Shown piece after piece: positions 35,710 to 47,140 of a DNA stretch of 64,000 nt. Under the pieces are notes generated by a model. It was not told where the DNA came from, searched no databases, and was given only the letters and a program-made list of their open reading frames with translations. Within the stretch, counting starts at the first letter, position 1. Each line of letters begins with the position of its first letter. Made by a program: the position numbers and the translations under genes. Location of the stretch: the NCBI RefSeq assembly GCF_030867095.1, contig NC_081824.1:393218829-393282828 (forward strand). Reading direction: 5' to 3'. Origin of the DNA: Alligator mississippiensis (lineage: Eukaryota > Chordata > Crocodylia > Alligatoridae).

Positions 35710-36744
35710 TAAGGGTGCACCAATACATTGATCCCATATAGGATTGGGACCGATATAAGGAAAATTGTCAGTATTGGCAATTGGCTTTTTTTGGCTGATG
35801 TGGCTGAACGTGTCACTGATAAATGGCCTGTGCATACATGCAGCCTCAGTCAGCACACAGGAAGCCAGGAGCACAGCCCGGTCCAGAGATCAGCATCAGG
35901 CTAGTAAGTCTGTTATGGGGGAAGGGGTGGGGGGAGGGAAGGGATGTGGGGGGGCAGATTGAGGCCTCTGCAGTGATGGAGGAAGTGGGGCTGGGTTTGG
36001 GGGAGGGGCAGGCACTGCTTAGCTGGGCAGGGGTGGGGCATGGGATGGAGTCACCTGCGGCTCATCCTGGGAGGGTGCAGGGAGGGACGGGCAGCTCCCA
36101 TTGTTACATGCACCCCCAAAGGGAATGGGGGCATGTGCCTCTGGATCTGTGCATGGGGCAAGGGCAGGCTGGTACTGCCGGCTGGGGCCAGGGCTACACT
36201 GAGCTCTTCCCAGTGGGAGGGCAGGCAGCAGCACTGGGAGTGGGGGCTACTGCAAGTTTTGGGGTGGCTGCAGCCCCCTCATAGCCCCCTCTCAGCAGCA
36301 CCACCTGCCCCAAGTGCAGCCTATCCCATCTCCCCTGCCAGGAACAGCCCAGTGCAGTCCCATCCCATTCCCAGCCTGCCCTTGCCTTGCACACTCATCT
36401 GGGGGCACATGCCCCCATGCCCTCACAAGTTGTTCGTAGTGGTGGGTCCCCCCCATGGCTCCATTCTGTGCCCCAGCCTGCTGCAGCTGGGCAGCGCCTG
36501 CCCCAGCCCCAGCCCCAGCCCCAGCCTCAGCCTCAGCCCCACTCCCTCCCTCATCATGTGGGCCTCGATCTGCCCCCCCACACCTCTTCCTTCCCTTCAC
36601 CCGTTCCTCCACAACAGACTTACCACCCAGATGCTGCTCTGTAACCGCTGGGCTACATATTGGCAATTGGATCAGTATCAGCCAATATGGCTTGTTAAAA
36701 ATCGGCCATTAGTATTACCCCGCAAATTCTATTGGTGCACCCCT
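35710..36744. mobile_element. Palindromic (foldback) hAT-like element, family 6, about 1.03 kb
   Basis: The ends TAAGGGTGCACCAATA and TATTGGTGCACCCCT are inverted repeats. The flanks AGCTGGAG (35702-35709) and AGCTGGGG (36745-36752) match at 7 of 8, an hAT-size target duplication. The arms stay mirrored far inward: GTAAGTCTGTTATGGGGGAAGG (35908) with the complement of 36600-36622; the GGGGGGCAGATTGAGGCC phrase with 36560-36580; GGGGGCATGTGCC...GGCAGGCTGG (36127-36172) with 36375-36415. It has no transposase. The CCCCAG array (36501-36540) lies in the right arm. Frames over it, up to 239 codons, are arm artefacts. Confidence 0.8.
36501..36540 (+). repeat. (CCCCAG)n minisatellite-like tract
   Basis: Tandem CCCCAG units passing into CCTCAG units. 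Its mirrored counterpart in the left arm is GGGGCTGGG at about 35990. Confidence 0.85.
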
Positions 36745-37345
36745 AGCTGGGGACATTAAAAGTTTCTAAATCAGGTAAGACTCTCCTCCTATTTGTTATC
36801 TGATCCGTCTCCTATCCCCTCCATGCTCAGCAGCACCTCTTTTTCCTTTACCTCCCTTCCCATTCCCCCCTTTCTCTCACTGGCTGTTGTTGATGTCCTA
36901 AGGGGAGGGGAGCTCCAAAACCAGTTCTTCCCTGCTCCAGCTGAGCTGTGGGGAGAGCCAGATTTATCTCAGGACAGTGGCAGTGGTAGCAGCAGGTGGG
37001 ATCTTCTTTCCCACAATATGCTCCCAGATTGGCAGGAACACCAGGAGAATTGAGCAGGGAGAAGGAACCTACCCATGGCCACCACTGATGCTGTCCTGGG
37101 CTGAGACCCAGCTGGAGTGGGGAAGGGGCAGCTCTAGAGCTTCCCCCATCCCAAGGGCAGCTGGGGATGGCAGCAGCCACTGGTGGGGGAAGAGAGGAAT
37201 GAAAGTAGAGGGATGACTAAACGTACAGATGAAGGGGGGGGGGGAGGAGATACTACCAAAGGGGTGGAATTCGTAAGGGGGGGGTGTGTGTGGGGGGGTG
37301 GGGTCTGCACTACTGTACCCCCTTGGATCCTCCCTTACAGAGAAA

Positions 37346-39310
37346 GCAATGACTAAGGATGTCTTATGTTCTTAGATAAACAGATTATTTGAGGTCTTTG
37401 CCAGAGCATTAACTTTCCTAGAGGAAATGGAGCTAGTTTTCTGCTTTGTGCGTCTCCCACTCATTCCCAGGTTGAAAGTACATTGATCAGACATTTGTTG
37501 CAAAAGCATCAGATCTGTTGCACTTTGTCTCATTTTGTTTCCTTCCATCCCATCAATACCATCCATTCTTTGTTGTTTACATTTATCTTCTCTCGTGCCT
37601 TCATCCACCTTAGAGTTTTTTTTTCATACGCTTAATTACAGCCCCCCTTCTTTATGTCCTCCTTTCTCATACCTTCATTAGAATTATCATTGTTCTCCCT
37701 TTAGAGTTAATCTTAGGAAGGATGAAACATTTTCCTTTTGTTTGATAAATTCATTTACTTTCAGAAAATGCAGTTTTAGCAAAGCTGAAATGTTTTAAGG
37801 AAATTTGTTTGACATTTTAGATAGAAATCATTAAAATGTTTCATTCATGTTTTAAACAAAATGATAGTGTTTTAAAATTCCATTTAATGTTGTAGTTTAA
37901 AAAACATAACTAACATAGTAAAGTAGTGTATACAATATACTGTTATATATGTATAACTAAGGTTTCAGTGTCAAAGAACATAACTTGACACAGTAATTGT
38001 AGCATGAAAAATTTTCATGTAATTGAAATAAAATAATTAGATTTTTGGGAATGATTTTTTTTTCTCTGAATTGTTATTCCAAAGGAAATTTTGAAATGTT
38101 AGCTTTCTTATATTGTTTGGGACTAAACTAAAAGAAAAATGTTGGTATTTCCTTTGGAGCATAGATTCTAGTTTTTGACCATTTATATATATTTATGAGA
38201 TTTATACACTACCCTTGCCAGAATAAAAGCTCAAGGCAGCTTACAGCACAAAAAAAAGAAAACAATATAAAAACAGTAAAATATTGAAATAGATTAGCAA
38301 ACAATAAACTCCCTCAGGAAGGTCCCAAAATGTAACCCTCCTGCTAAGAAGAAGTCTAGAGTGACTTGGTTTAATGGTAAGGCTATGTGGCTTCCTTCTT
38401 TGGCTCTTCTGCAATAATGCTGATCAGAAAGAATGTTAAAAGTAATGACAGTAACTAAACAATTATGAAATATGATTATTAAAACATTGAGACTTTAGAG
38501 ATGCATATAATTGTCATCTGCTGTTTTAGTCTTTGGGGTTCACCTTTCTAATTGTTCTCTACAACCATATGGAAATACATACTTAAACATGAGAAAAGCT
38601 AATATTCTTAGATAATTATAGGACTTGGGAGGTGATATATAAGAAAAACTTGAGATACAGTGCAACAAAAGATAAAATTCCCAGACCAGAAAACACTGAT
38701 CTTTTTCTTTGCCTGATTGGCTGTGTTGTTTAGCATGCCACCTTCTTAAAAGATAAAATAGAATGTACAAGTCTTGAAACTGCAGAATTGCAGGCAGCTG
38801 GTGCTTAAAAGAAGGAAGATCTGTAAACTTCTCTTTAAACCTGGTTAAATGAAGGAATCTGTCTGCCTGAACAGAATTGATTATGATCTGCGTTTTGCTT
38901 ATTTCTGCACCTTTATTTGTGATCTCTCGCATCTTAAAGTTTTAGCAATGCATAATAGATACACTAATAGTCAAAAGATCTTCCATTCATTCTTTTGAAA
39001 AAACATATATTTATTGATGTAATAGATGTGTTGCACTGGCTCAGAAAAGCATTTGACTTAACCTTACTATATATTTCAAATACTTTTTATTTACATACAC
39101 TTGTTTCTATTAAATGTAATTACCAGTCCATGGCTTTTTAAGTAATGGTTAGATGTAAATTGAGAATACTTGCTCTCATTTTTTTAAGCTTGGTAGTTTG
39201 CATGGGAAAAGAACACTTATTGAGGAAGGAATTAGTGTGACACACACTTTGTTTTATCTTAATGCCAAAAATGAACAAATTCTTGACTGTGCAAAATATA
39301 TATTTTGGTA
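37346..39310. other. AT-rich unique sequence, no gene seen
   Basis: 38176-38290 (TTTATACACTACCCTTGCC...GCTCAAGGCAGCTTACAGCAC followed by A-rich) looks like a common reptile LINE/SINE end phrase, name uncertain. A 130-codon frame at 38540-38932 (minus) shows no domain and has the AT-driven F/Y/I/K composition of a chance frame. Confidence 0.4.
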
Positions 39311-39427
39311 TTCTAGAATCATAGGAAAGTAGGCTAAAGGATAATCACAAAATTATCTGTCTAGTCTACACGCCTGCTCAAGGATCATTCCTGACTACAG
39401 CATTTTAGCCAAGTGTCTGTCTAATCT
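39311..39427 (-). mobile_element. Ancient CR1 3' end
   Basis: TTCTAGAATCATAGGAAAGTAGG, CCTGCTCAAGGATCATTCC and TAGCCAAGTGTCTGTCTAATC follow the order of the complement of an old CR1 3' end. Much more divergent than the other copies. Confidence 0.6.
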
Positions 39428-39714
39428 GGGGTTGGCAAGCTGCTCAATTGATCAGTCAAATATTGTTAATTGACTAGTCAATTGACTGCATATTTTTTGA
39501 CCAATCAAAAAATACAGCTCTTTTATAAAAAATACAGTTTTTATAGTTTTCTTGATAGGCATATGATTAATTGTTTATTGACATATTTTAATGAAAATTT
39601 GTGTGGGGGGGGGGTTCTGTGTATTACTTGGACCTATCGGCAATTTTTTTTTTTTTACAATTTTTGACAGATAGTTGACTGGCCAGCTGATCAAACCTTA
39701 TTTGATTGGTCAAA
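39428..39714. mobile_element. Foldback repeat (ATTGATCAGTCAA / TTGACTGGCC arms)
   Basis: Left GGGGTTGGCAAGCTGCTC with CAATTGATCAGTCAAAT, and right GACTGGCCAGCTGATCAAACC with TTTGATTGGTCAAACACCCTG, are inverted relatives. A short GGTC/GACC pair with T- and A-runs lies in the middle. It probably belongs to a hAT-like foldback element. Confidence 0.45.
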
Positions 39715-40406
39715 CACCCTGCCCTACTTATATCGCACCCATTTCTCTTCCCATCCACAGAGCCTGTCACCTTAGCATAAAAGAAAATCTGTCTACCATC
39801 AATACCAAAAAAATATCCACAATACAATCCACAAAGCTGCTATATGTACATTGCTGTGTTTCCTTCCTAATAATTAAAATCTTCCATTTGAAATCTTCTG
39901 TCAATTATTTGAAGAAGACCTCCTCTACTTTCTCCTCCTGGTTTTGTGGACTGCAGCTAGTGCCCACCATTCACCACTTTGGCTACTCTCTCCACTGACC
40001 GTTACCCAGAGGCTTTCATTTGGCCTACTGCTCACTTTGTACTGCATCTTGGAACACATCTACATTGCCCTTATATACAAGGTAACACCACCTCCTTTTT
40101 TTCTCTTGCCTATCCTTCCTAAACATGCTGTACCCATCCATGACCCTACTCCAGTCAAGTGAATTATCTTACCACAACTCAGCAATCCCAATTGCATCAT
40201 AATTCTATGACTATATTAGGTCCTCCAATTCTTCCTGTTTGTTTCCCATAATTCTCACATTTGTGGATAAAGATTTCAAGTATGAAATTAACTGTCCTGT
40301 CCTCTCCTTGAGAACATTGCTAAGTCTTCCACCATTGCATCCCTTTACTAAGTTACCAGAGACACTTGAAGCTCTACATGCAAGACTGCATGCACAGGAC
40401 TCTCAT
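39715..40406. other. No gene seen
   Basis: AT-rich unique sequence; two short frames without domains. Confidence 0.4.
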
Positions 40407-42423
40407 TAAGTCTGTTCAAAGCTTTGGTTCATGATTTGATTCAGCAAAGATTCTGCCCAGTTTGGTGGCCAAATCTCCGAATCTGAATTGAATCAGGAGA
40501 GCCTTTATTTCATAGATTTCATAGATTTCATAGACATTAGGGCTGGAAGGGACCTTGGAAGATCATTGAGTCCAGCCCCCTGCCCAAACGGCAGGAAGTC
40601 AGCTGGGGTCATAGGATCCCAGCAAGATAAGCATCCAGTTTCATCTTGAAGGTGTTCAATATAGGCGCTTGAACCACCTCCGGTGGCAGGCGGTTCTAGA
40701 CCTTGGGGGCTCGGGCAGTAAAGAAATTCTTCCTTATGTCTAGCCTGAAACGGTCTTGTAGTAGTTTATGACCATTCGACCTAGTCGTTATCCCTTGGGG
40801 CGCTCTGGTGAACAAACATTCCCTCAGATACTGGTGGTCACCCCTGATAAACTTATAGGTGGCTATTAGATCACCCCTGAGCCTGCGCTTTTCCAGGCTA
40901 AAGAGCCCCAGGGCTCTCAGCCTGTCATCGTAGGGTCTGCTTCCCTGACTTCTGATCATGCGCGTGGCTCTTCTCTGGACTCTCTCAAGCTTCTCCACAT
41001 CCTTTTTGAATTGTGGAGCCCAAAACTGGACGCCGTACTCCAGCTGCGGCCTCACTAAGGCCGAGTACAAGGGGAGAATCACGTCCCAGGATTTGCTTGA
41101 GAAGCACCTATGGATGCAAGCCAGTGTTTTGGTTGCTTTACTAGCCGCAGCATCGCATTGCAGGCTCATGTTCATCTTGTGGTCAATGATGACCCCCAAG
41201 TCTCTTTCTTCCATAGTGCTAGCTAACATAGCACTGCCGAGCCTATAAGGATGCTGCGGGTTTTTCTTCCCAAGGTGGAGAACCTTGCATTTATCAGTGT
41301 TGAAAACCATCAGATTCTCGTCCGCCCACTTGCTGAGCCTGTCCAGGTCAGCCTGGATCACCTGCCTGTCTTCTGGTGTGGATGCTTTGCCCCAAAGTTT
41401 GGTGTCGTCAGCGAACTTGGCCAGTCCACTTCTGACTCTAGTGTCCACATCATTAATGAAGATGTTGAACAGTATGGGTCCAAGGACAGAGCCTTGGGGG
41501 ACCCCACTGGTCACCGGACACCATGATGAGTGACTTCCATCAATTACTACCCTCTGGGTCTGACCACGGAGCCAATTTTCCAGCCAGTGGATCGTGGAGG
41601 ACCCAAGGCGACAATTGGCCAGTTTCTCCAAGAGGTGATCATGGGAAACCAGATTGAAGGCTTTTTTGAAGTCAAGATATATGACATCAATCTCTTCTCC
41701 CTTGTCCAGGTGATAGGTCACCTGGTCATAGGATCTCTCCAAATCAAATTGGAACCCTATGAATTGATATAGACACAGCTTTAAATGCTTTTTATACATA
41801 ACTCAAGGTACCAGGTGACCTGTGAATGCTGAGATGATGGGGTGGATGAAGCATCCCATGGAGCATGAAGAGGCTCCCCAGCGTACTTGGCAGCAGACCC
41901 AGAAGTGGACCAGAAGCACTTCCAGTCCACTTCTGAGTCCTCTAGGGAGCACACTGCCTCCCACCCCCTGTCTTGCACTCTTCTGGCTCATTGACTGGTG
42001 CCTCCTGGGTCTGGGGGGGCACCTGGGGTCCCCTCATGGCCAAGCACCAAGCTGGGGGGAGATGCGGGGGGGGGGAGGCGCAATGCACTCAGCAGTGGAT
42101 GTGCAAGTGGACTGGAAGTACTTTGGGTCCACTTCTGGGTTCACCACCAAGCATGTGGGGGCCCCCTCACAGTCCTGTGGGATGCTTCATCTGCCCCAGC
42201 ATCACAGATTTCATGAGCCATGCCTACTACCTTGAGGTATGTAGAAAAAACATTTAAAGCTGTGTCTATGGTTGAATCACTGACTCTCCAAATCAGCATC
42301 AAATCTTCAGATTCAGATTCAGCTGAATTGAACTGAGAACAGTGATCCAAATCAACAAATTGAATCACTGTCCCTGATTCGGGCCAAATCTAAATTGAAT
42401 ACAACCTGTTTTGCACACCCCTA
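40407..42423. mobile_element. Foldback DNA transposon, family 2, interrupted by CR1
   Basis: The left end TAAGTCTGTTCAAAGCTTTGG and the right end GTTTTGCACACCCCTA are inverted relatives. The flanks ACTCTCAT (40399-40406) and GCTCTCCT (42424-42431) match at 6 of 8. After the CR1, the arm continues GATATAGACACAGCTTTAAATGC, the same phrase as in the 6.65-kb copy, mirrored by TTTAAAGCTGTGTCTATG at 42254. The internal hairpin AGAAGTGGACCAGAAGCACTTCCAGTCCACTTCTG lies at about 41901-41936. Confidence 0.7.
40510..41740 (-). mobile_element. CR1 LINE, 5'-truncated, with long intact RT frame (subfamily A)
   Basis: A single frame of 367 codons (41799 down to 40696) covers the RT palm. It has YLDFKKAF (about residues 41-48), PQGSVLGPILF (101-111) and the catalytic FADDTKLW (129-136), then QLEYGVQFWAPQFKKD, RRLRGDLIATYKFIRG and RLDIRKNFF. 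The first 25 residues come from transposon flank, not CR1. It ends at TAG 40696-40698, where the conserved Trp of VWN has become a stop. The remaining C-terminus (RLPPEVV...LDAYLAGIL-like) is still readable beyond it. The 3' tail is three ATTTCATAG units at 40509-40535. No endonuclease, so it cannot move itself. It is the youngest-looking copy of the window. Confidence 0.95.
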
Positions 42424-44864
42424 GCTCTCCTATCCTGTTGGGGGTGGAACTTTTCCCTTAAGTAGAATATAGAAGGCAGTGCATGCAGAACCCCTGAGGA
42501 GTGGAAGAAACAGAGGGAAAAGTCCCCAACCTGTTCCCTAGAAAAAGCAGGCGTACATTAATGAAAAATAGTAAATGATGATAGAGAACAAGAGTGGTTT
42601 TGTGTTTAAGACAATGAAGTAGGACTCAGAAATAGAACTGGTGAATTTTTTTATAAAATATTTTATTCATTAAATTTGCAAATTCAGGCAAATGGAGACA
42701 GCAGGAGCTGCAGCAGTAGCCACCAAATGCAGAGTGTGCAGAAAGAGCTGGGGTAGGTAAGGGGAAGAGACAGTGGAGTCTTACCCCAGATCACCAGTGG
42801 TCAACATAATTTATGTCCCTCACCCCCACCCAGGATACTGCAGAAGCTCACTTCTTCTCTTCCTCCACCCACGATGCAGAAGTAGCAGCTGGACTGCAGG
42901 GAGCCTAAGCCATTGCAGATAACACCACTGTCATTGCTGCTCTCTGGCTGTTGGTATATCATTTCTACCTATCCCACTCTGACCAGGTTGTACTATGCCT
43001 CCACCCTACTCCCGCTCTCATCCCTTGCTGCCACAGCAGCAGTTGCAACAGATTGGGCCCAAATGGAGTTGGAGAGACCTGGGGGAAACACTCCAGATCC
43101 TTCACAGCTGCTTCCTCTCCCCCACAGCAGACTTTATGAAGATCCAGGTCCCTATTCCCTCTCTGTGGCAGGAATCAAGTGTGGGGGGGGGGTGCCCAAA
43201 CCACCACACCCTCTCCCCAGAGCTGTCTCTGGTGGCTATTTCAGAATTGAGAGTAGGAGTTGTGATTTTCAAGTGAGCAGAGATTCTTGATGGATAGTGC
43301 AAGTTCAGAAACATCCCTGAGTTTAACTTTTCTATTTACTGGCTGTAGGTGTCTCTGGGATTTCAGAATCATTCTTTGGAGGCATTGTTGTTTTATATTC
43401 TCTTCCCAGAGTGCTAGGTGCCTAACTGTGGATTGCTCTAACATTCTGCTGTTGCATGTCTGAAATTTGTCCTTTGCCTTTAGGGTATCTAAGCAGCTAG
43501 TCAACACTAAATCTCCCTGCAGCAGAAGAAGCTTATCATTTTAGGTACTTTAACCTTCTGAATCAGTTTAAATTCCGCTTTAGTATAAAATAAACTTCTG
43601 TATAGCTTGTTTTTATTCATTAAGCATTAAACATGTAAATAAATAATGTTCCATTATTAACATTGAGGCAAATTTATGCCACCAAGAAAAAATATTTTAA
43701 TACAAGAGAAATTCATTATACAGGTGCTTAATTCAATGCACATTGGTACTCCTAGGCTGCGTCCTCACAAGATATTACTGTGCGGTGGTTAGTGGACGTT
43801 TATTTAGTACTTGTATGATCAAGGAATATATGTGGTTTTTAAGACACTATCCTTCCAGTTCACTCCTCTAGAAAAACTCCTAAAATATTAATGGTTGTAA
43901 CCTACTGTGGTGGCCGGGGCTGCGCACAAAAAGCTGGGACCCTGGGAACCCCACCAGCATCAAGGGGTGCAGGCAGGGGGCTCTAGGAGAGAGGGAGAAC
44001 TTACCCAAGAGGCATGGAGCCCTGAGTCCAGAACAACATGTGTTGATGCTGCAATGCTTTTTTAGCTTGGTGATGCCTGTCTGATGCTGTCAGCCTCAGG
44101 TGCCATGGTGGGAAATTTTAAAAGGCCTGGCTAGAGATGAGCAGGAGGTAGAGAGACCCGAAACCAGGTAGGCAGAGCTTGGATGTGGAGAAGCCTCAGG
44201 ACACTGAGGCTGGGAAAGGACTCCAGCAATGCTGGGTCCCCACTGGAGCTAAAGAGGGGCAGATGCCAGGATATGAGGTGCTTCCCACTTCAGGGCTGCT
44301 TCAGGATGTGCCTTTCTAGGGAGGGGTAGCAGCATAGAGGTAGCCAGAGGGAGCTGGCTGAGGCTTTTATAGTCAGCCCCCTATCATTTGTTTTTCAGGT
44401 TTTTGGTTTTGTTGCTCTTGAGGTTGGATTTTTTTGTTGTTGTTTTTTGTTGCTTTTTTCACTGTATCATTGTGCAGTGATCAGCAAGCTAAATAGTAAG
44501 CTCACTTTCCAAAAAAGGCAGGGACTGGGTGTGGGACCTGCAGGGTAGTTTAGGCAGGCAAGGGAGAAGGATGTAGGATATGCCAGATAACCCAAAAAGC
44601 CACCCACTGGAACCTGGATATAAAACTTGAGTCAGTGCCAGATGGGCAGGCTCAGAGGCCAGAAGCAGCTGTGGCTGGATATAAATATCAACACACATGG
44701 TTGGCAAGTGGATGGGGTGTAGGGGAGGTTGAGCCCCAAAGCTGACCACATAAGAACTGTGAGTAACCCCAAACGGGGGCATTTGATCACACCACTGAAC
44801 CCCACCTTCAATTAATATTATTCCATCAAGATGTGGCAGGTGACTTGGGGAAAGCCCCTGCACT

Positions 44865-44879
44865 GGGGGGGGGGGGGGG
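44865..44879. repeat. Homopolymer tract, 15 G
   Basis: Fifteen G followed by CGGGCAGGGG. Confidence 0.95.
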
Positions 44880-45103
44880 CGGGCAGGGGACTCATGAGAT
44901 TGGGGTTAGCTAAGCAGAGACCTGATACATACCTATCAACTAGGAAATCTCCTCATGAGTTTTAACCTATTTAATGGACTGGAAAACTAAGGAATAAAGG
45001 TGTATATGGCTTCTGATTTAGTTGGAGAATTGTCTTGTTTGTTGGTGTTTGCACCAATCCTACCATGTAACTTGAAAGTATTTATATCCATATTTTTATA
45101 CTT

Positions 45104-45108
<5 letters not shown>

Positions 45109-45139
<31 letters not shown>
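45109..45139 (+). repeat. (CA)n microsatellite
   Basis: About 15-16 uninterrupted CA units. Confidence 0.95.
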
Positions 45140-45141
<2 letters not shown>

Positions 45142-46339
45142 ATGTAAAGTTAACTATAAGTTAAAGAAATATCCATGATAGTTGTGAAAATTAGGAAAAA
45201 ATATATCATGGTACCTGTACTGGGGATGGATATATGAAGTCTAGGTGAGTTTTAAAGAAGACTTAGAAAGGTGAAGAGTTACACTACTTTCTTTGTCATC
45301 AGTTGCCCCACATAAATATTAGTCAATTATAGAAACTGAATGATTCTCTCACTGTAGCAGTTATATTATTACAAAATAGAAGCAGAGATCAGTTCAGTGT
45401 TTGTGTCAGTGTCTTTTCTGTCACAATTCTTGAACATTTCCTTTTTAAGTGCTCACAAATCTGGACCTTTACCCAATTTTTGCATTCTTTTAATTAATTT
45501 CTTCCCTCCCTTAATTTCATTCTGTGGTTAATTAAATTGTTAATTATTTTATTAGGGTTTACAATGATATTCTTAACTACTGCCTATAATTATTTTCCCT
45601 AAGATTTGCATATGTTTGCAGAGTATACTTCATTTAACAAGTTCTATAAATGTTGGACCTGCAGAAACTGGTATGTCCACAAGAGAGAGCTCTTGTAAAA
45701 ATATATTGTGTAGCTTTAAGAAATAAGTGCAGTTTGCACATTGGTAATGAAAAACATAAGAACCAGTAATTAATGTTGAGTTTAAGTATAATATTTTGCT
45801 TTAAAATTCTTCATCTGAAATTGATAACAGTATTTTCATTTCTATTTGCATGCACATTAGCTGTTTTGCATTTTGTTTGATTAAAAACAATACCAATAAA
45901 TAGCTTTCACGCAACCCAGATACCTAATTTCTGAAATAATGACAACATTTTGAAATACAATTTCATTTGAATGGTTCATAAATCATTAATAGCTCACTAA
46001 GAGAAGTGACCCTTGCAAATAACTGCAATGTCAATCCAATTCAAAATGTACCATCTATCTCTGTAGCCTCAAGAAAGTACCTGCAGTGTATAGAAAATTA
46101 GGGCAAACTTCTATTACCCTTTATGTGCCCCAAAATTGCAGTTTTTCAGCTGTGTAAGTGGCATTTTTGTCACTTACACACAATTTGTAATTGTATTACT
46201 TACATAGTGCCAACACTTAAGCATCTACATGGCTGGTAGATATGCGATTATATATGAGTGTACCTAAACATAGGTCCTGTTTTTCAGTCCCAAAAACTGA
46301 GCACTTAGGGGACTTGCCTAGAAATTTAGAGATGCAGGT

Positions 46340-46424
46340 TCTAGGTTCCCCTGGCCCAGAGTAGGTTTGAAACTACATTTCTTTACTTAGCAATAGAGTG
46401 CTTTACCCACCAGACCACAAGTTA
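46340..46424 (-). mobile_element. tRNA-derived SINE fragment
   Basis: Minus strand reads TTGTGGTCTGGTGGGTAAAGCACTC (A-box-like), then GTAGTTTCAAACCTACTC (B-box-like) at about 40 bases spacing. Confidence 0.5.
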
Positions 46425-46442
46425 AATATTAACCTAGCTACT

Positions 46443-47140
46443 TCATAGATTCATAGATGTTAGGGTTGGAAGGGACCTCAATAGATCATTGAGTCTGACC
46501 CCCTGCATAAGCAGGAAAGAGTGCTGGGTCTAGATGACCCCAGCTAGATGCTCATCTAACCTCCTCTTGAAGACCCCCAGGGTAGGGGAGAGCACCACCT
46601 CCCTTGGGAGCCCATTCCAGACCTTGGCTACTCTAACTGTGAAGAAGTTCTTCCTAATGTCCAATCTAAATCTGCTCTCTGCTAGCTTGTGGCCATTATT
46701 TCTTGTAACCCCCGGGGGTGCCTTGGTGAATAAATACTCACCAATTCCCTTCTGTGCCCCCGTGATGAACTTATAGGCAGCCACAAGGTCGCCTCTCAAC
46801 CTTCTCTTGCGGAGGCTGAAAAGATCCAGTTTCTCTAGTCTCTCCTCATAGGGCTTGGTCTGTAGGCCCTTAACCTTACGAGTGGCCCTTCTCTGGACCC
46901 TCTCCAGGTTATCCGCATCCCTCTTGAATTGCGGTGCCCAGAATTGCACGCAGTACTCCAACTGCGGTCTGACCAGCACCCGATAGAGGGGAAGTATCAC
47001 CTCCTTGGACCTATTCGTCATGCATCTGCTGATGCACGATAAAGCGCCATTGGCTTTTTTGATGGCTTCGTCACACTGCCGACTCATGTTCATCTTGGAG
47101 TCCACTAGGACTCCAAGATCCCTTTCCACTTCATTTGAAG
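46443..47140 (-). mobile_element. CR1 LINE, 5'-truncated 3' third (subfamily B)
   Basis: An uninterrupted frame (46530-47129 and a few codons before it) encodes the CR1 C-terminal region: [67 protein letters not shown] and [16 protein letters not shown], ending LDEHLAGVI. The 3' tail is CATAGATTCATAGATG in complement. It is close to the 13.2-kb copy over their shared length. No catalytic RT motif is included. Confidence 0.94.

Larger units (their letters stand above)
35575..37345. mobile_element. GC-rich host repeat split by a nested palindromic hAT
   Basis: The left end GGGCAGATCCAGGG (35575) and the right end CCCTTGGATCCTCCC (37319-37333) are imperfect inverted repeats. A similar start is seen at about 630. 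The interior of the right part has ACCAGTTCTTCCCTGCTCC and a G-rich stretch (37225-37300, GGGGGGG with TGTGTG). The family 6 element at 35710-36744 interrupts it. Assignment is from termini only. Confidence 0.4.
42432..46339. other. No gene seen; mixed repeats
   Basis: 42690-43210 is GC-richer with CAGCAGGAGCTGCAGCAG and CCCCACAGCAG motifs in opposite orientation, perhaps another foldback repeat. 43750 onward starts CTAGGCTGCGTCCTCACAAG, weakly similar to MITE ends. 43900-44360 is GC-rich. The rest is AT-rich. A 124-codon frame at 44489-44863 (minus) has no domain. Confidence 0.4.

Noticed and set aside
36040-36759. 239-codon plus frame and several overlapping frames
   Set aside because: They lie on the arms of the palindromic hAT element; proline- and glutamine-rich text comes from the CCCCAG array.
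38540-38932. 130-codon minus-strand frame
   Set aside because: Long for AT-rich DNA but composition is F/Y/I/K-driven, no domain or exon signals seen.
44489-44863. 124-codon minus frame
   Set aside because: Ends in the G15 tract region, no domain, mixed repeat DNA.
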